Shown: positions 21,139 to 22,297 of the stretch, piece after piece
Numbering within the stretch: position 1 is the stretch's first letter
How the letters are laid out: each line of letters starts with the position of its first letter
Source: a virus
Length of the DNA: 22,297 nucleotides
IMG/VR virus record: IMGVR_UViG_3300036770_001801
Span: 1 to 22,297 of that record
Strand: one strand, 5' to 3'
Notes under the pieces: generated by a model
Seen by the model: only the letters and a program-made list of their open reading frames with translations
Databases searched by the model: none
What the model was told of the DNA's origin: nothing
Translations under genes and position numbers: made by a program

Positions 21139-21661
21139 ACACGATTGCTTTCATGCAAGGGTTGGAAGACCCATCACGCGGTTGGCGTGATCTATGCCCA
21201 TCCTCCTGCGGGCGTATTGGTTGGGGCGTCGTCGGCCGGGGTCCCTGTCGCCTTTGAATCAAAGGAACAAAAGGGGAACATCACAAAATTTTTATGAGCC
21301 TATTCACGTCTCGAAGGGCCGGGGGTCTATTTTCCGTGGGTCCCCCGAAGGCTTCTTGGGAAAATTTCGCCTCGGCATTACGCCGGGTGAGCCGTGATGC
21401 CATGACGATATGAGGTCGTGATGGCAGTGGATCGTGATGGTGTGATGACGCGGTGGAAAGGGGCGCGTGATGATGGAACATGAAGGTGTTCCATGGATGC
21501 GTATGGTATCACAACTCTACAGCAAAGTCCACAACTGTTTTATAATACGGGGACACCTAGAGGGCCCGAATGGTTAACGGGGGGTTAACCCTCTTGGGTC
21601 CCCTTACCTCCCCTGCCCGAAAAATTTTCGCGGATACCTTTCGTTTACCTTACCAGAACGC
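21139..21661. other. Gene-poor stretch with short repeats upstream of phoH
   Basis: No supported gene is seen in these 520 bases. On the plus strand GTGATG occurs five times within 80 bases (starts at 21394, 21418, 21434, 21442, 21467), four of them as CGTGATG. A perfect hairpin ATCACGC/GCGTGAT spans 21173-21191, 35 bases before the phoH start. Two GTTAAC palindromes lie at 21573-21589. An AT-rich TATAAT occurs at 21541 but has no fitting -35. The stretch may hold regulatory or replication signals. Confidence 0.45.
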
Positions 21662-21691
21662 AAAAAGGGCGAGCCTTTCGACTCGCCCTTT
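21662..21691 (-). terminator. Intrinsic terminator after the 73-aa gene
   Basis: AAAGGGCGAG (21664-21673) pairs with CTCGCCCTTT (21682-21691) around an 8-base loop. On the minus strand a run of five T follows. It lies 22 bases after the stop of the gene at 21714-21935. Confidence 0.88.
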
Positions 21692-21713
21692 GGATTGCTT
21701 TAGGCTTGACGTA

Positions 21714-21935
21714 TCAGACGGTATGTTTCGCCTGATGGGTGATGTTCGCAACGTGGCGGTCGCGAGCGCGGTTTTTGTTGCGGGCGCTCATTTCGACTTC
21801 GAGACGCTTGCCCGGATAGAGGGCGGCGGCGCGGCGCTTTGCGACCTTGAGCGAGGGCGCGGCCACAAAGCCCAGAAAAAAGCGGAAGTGAAAGACAGCA
21901 TAGGCGGTGTCGTTGCTGGCGATTGCGTTGGTCAT
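21714..21935 (-). CDS. Small basic protein, function unknown
   Basis: A 73-aa frame starting MTNAIASNDTAYAVFHFRFF. ATG 21935 is chosen over an ATG 19 codons earlier because AAGGAGA lies seven bases upstream. The C-terminal half is basic (KVAKRRAAALYPGKRL; SARNKNRARDRH). A strong terminator follows. I recognise no family; the composition would allow nucleic acid binding, but nothing shows this. Confidence 0.75.
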   Translation of the reverse strand: MTNAIASNDTAYAVFHFRFFLGFVAAPSLKVAKRRAAALYPGKRLEVEMSARNKNRARDRHVANITHQAKHTV

Positions 21936-21963
21936 TTCCGTGTCTCCTTCGTTTCGATGATTC

Positions 21964-21992
21964 GTTTTCTCACATTCAACTGATTCGGTCAA
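21964..21992 (-). promoter_or_regulatory. Weak promoter candidate for the 73-aa gene
   Basis: On the minus strand CGCTTGACC gives a -35-like hexamer (21987-21992), with the same GCTTGAC start as promoters A to C. The -10 at 17-base spacing (GAAAAC) is poor. It sits about 30 bases before the start codon of the downstream gene. Confidence 0.3.
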
Positions 21993-22015
21993 GCGATTCG
22001 TTCAATCAATCGAAT

Positions 22016-22174
22016 TTATTTTCTCTTTCGCATGGCATGTTGCATTTGAGCAACGCGATAGGCTTGCAATTCACCAAGGCCGGGAGTCGCGTCCATCAAT
22101 TCGCGGGCCTTGGCTTCAAGGTTGCGAGCGGTGAGGGCTTGCATGGCATAACGATGATCGAACGACTCAGGCAT
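22016..22174 (-). CDS. Small protein, function unknown
   Basis: A 52-aa frame begins MPESFDHRYAMQALTARNLE and ends AYRVAQMQHAMRKRK. GGAG seven bases upstream serves ATG 22174. The protein is predicted to be almost entirely helical (LEAKARELMDATPGLGELQ), with a basic end. Codon use looks like that of neighbouring genes. No family is recognised. Confidence 0.65.
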   Translation of the reverse strand: MPESFDHRYAMQALTARNLEAKARELMDATPGLGELQAYRVAQMQHAMRKRK

Positions 22175-22228
22175 TGGTTAGCTCCACTTGTGTTGTCCCC
22201 TGTCTAGGCGCAGCCTGTTAATTCCACG

Positions 22229-22244
22229 TAACCAGATATGGTTA
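22229..22244. promoter_or_regulatory. Operator-like inverted repeat upstream of the 52-aa gene
   Basis: TAACCA-GATA-TGGTTA is a perfect 6+6 inverted repeat, followed by a second GTTAAC context. It lies 55 bases upstream of the start at 22174 in a region that should hold the promoter. TGGTTAAC also occurs at 21571. It is a candidate regulator binding site. Confidence 0.35.
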
Positions 22245-22297
22245 ACAAATCGAACACAGATATTAACCACGTCCACAGGGCAGGGGTGGCAGGGCAG

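Noticed and set aside
21146-21206. 16-codon leader-like frame upstream of phoH (ATG after AGGAGG)
   Set aside because: The AGGAGG abuts the ATG with no spacer, so initiation there is unlikely; too short to support.
21281-21481. 66-aa minus-strand frame in the gene-poor stretch
   Set aside because: The His/Pro/Arg/Ser-rich translation is generated by the GTGATG repeats; no ribosome-binding site.
1-22297. tRNA genes, CRISPR arrays, insertion sequences, attachment sites
   Set aside because: I looked for cloverleaf T-loop patterns, regularly spaced repeats, transposase motifs and integrase neighbours and found none that hold up.

Overview
The window is the late structural block of a tailed double-stranded DNA phage with a long non-contractile tail (siphovirus). 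Every gene I can support lies on the minus strand, so the block is transcribed from right to left. The host is probably an alphaproteobacterium: the DNA is fairly GC-rich, the tail-tip genes belong to the gene transfer agent (GTA)-type families common in alphaproteobacterial phages (DUF2460, DUF2163, phage NlpC/P60, J-like tip protein), and a possible GTA-type spike-base protein lies upstream of the portal. No terminase, integrase, repressor, tRNA or CRISPR array is visible.

Right end (about 22,300 to 20,000): two small unknown genes (52 and 73 aa), an intrinsic terminator, a 575-base gene-poor stretch with short repeats, a PhoH-like ATPase, and a bidirectional terminator. Next (20,000 to 19,140) comes an unexpected gene, a membrane lipid desaturase of the CarF/TMEM189/FAD4 family. 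It overlaps a small beta-rich protein that resembles GTA spike-base proteins.

Head module (19,130 to 12,120): a promoter and a long leader that ends in a terminator-like hairpin, a DUF4055-type portal gene, a coupled 55-aa gene, a second promoter, a scaffolding gene, the major capsid gene, two tandem paralogous head proteins, an acidic protein and a head-tail adaptor. Intrinsic terminators separate several of these co-oriented genes although no promoters are visible between them, which suggests antitermination or graded expression.

Neck and tail module (12,120 to 1): head closure, HK97 gp10-like and tail terminator candidates; a promoter; the tail tube; a tail assembly chaperone pair joined by a -1 programmed frameshift at GGGAAAC; a 1643-aa tape measure; a small membrane protein; the distal tail protein; the hub; an NlpC/P60 peptidase; and the N-terminal part of a J-like tip protein that runs off the left edge.

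Points of most interest: the phage lipid desaturase, which has no ATG/GTG/TTG start in frame; a 23-bp element shared by at least three minus-strand promoter sites; the frameshift site; a protein module of about 95 aa present in both the tail tube and one head protein; and a probable CTG start in that head protein. All family names come from reading the translated sequence, not from database searches.
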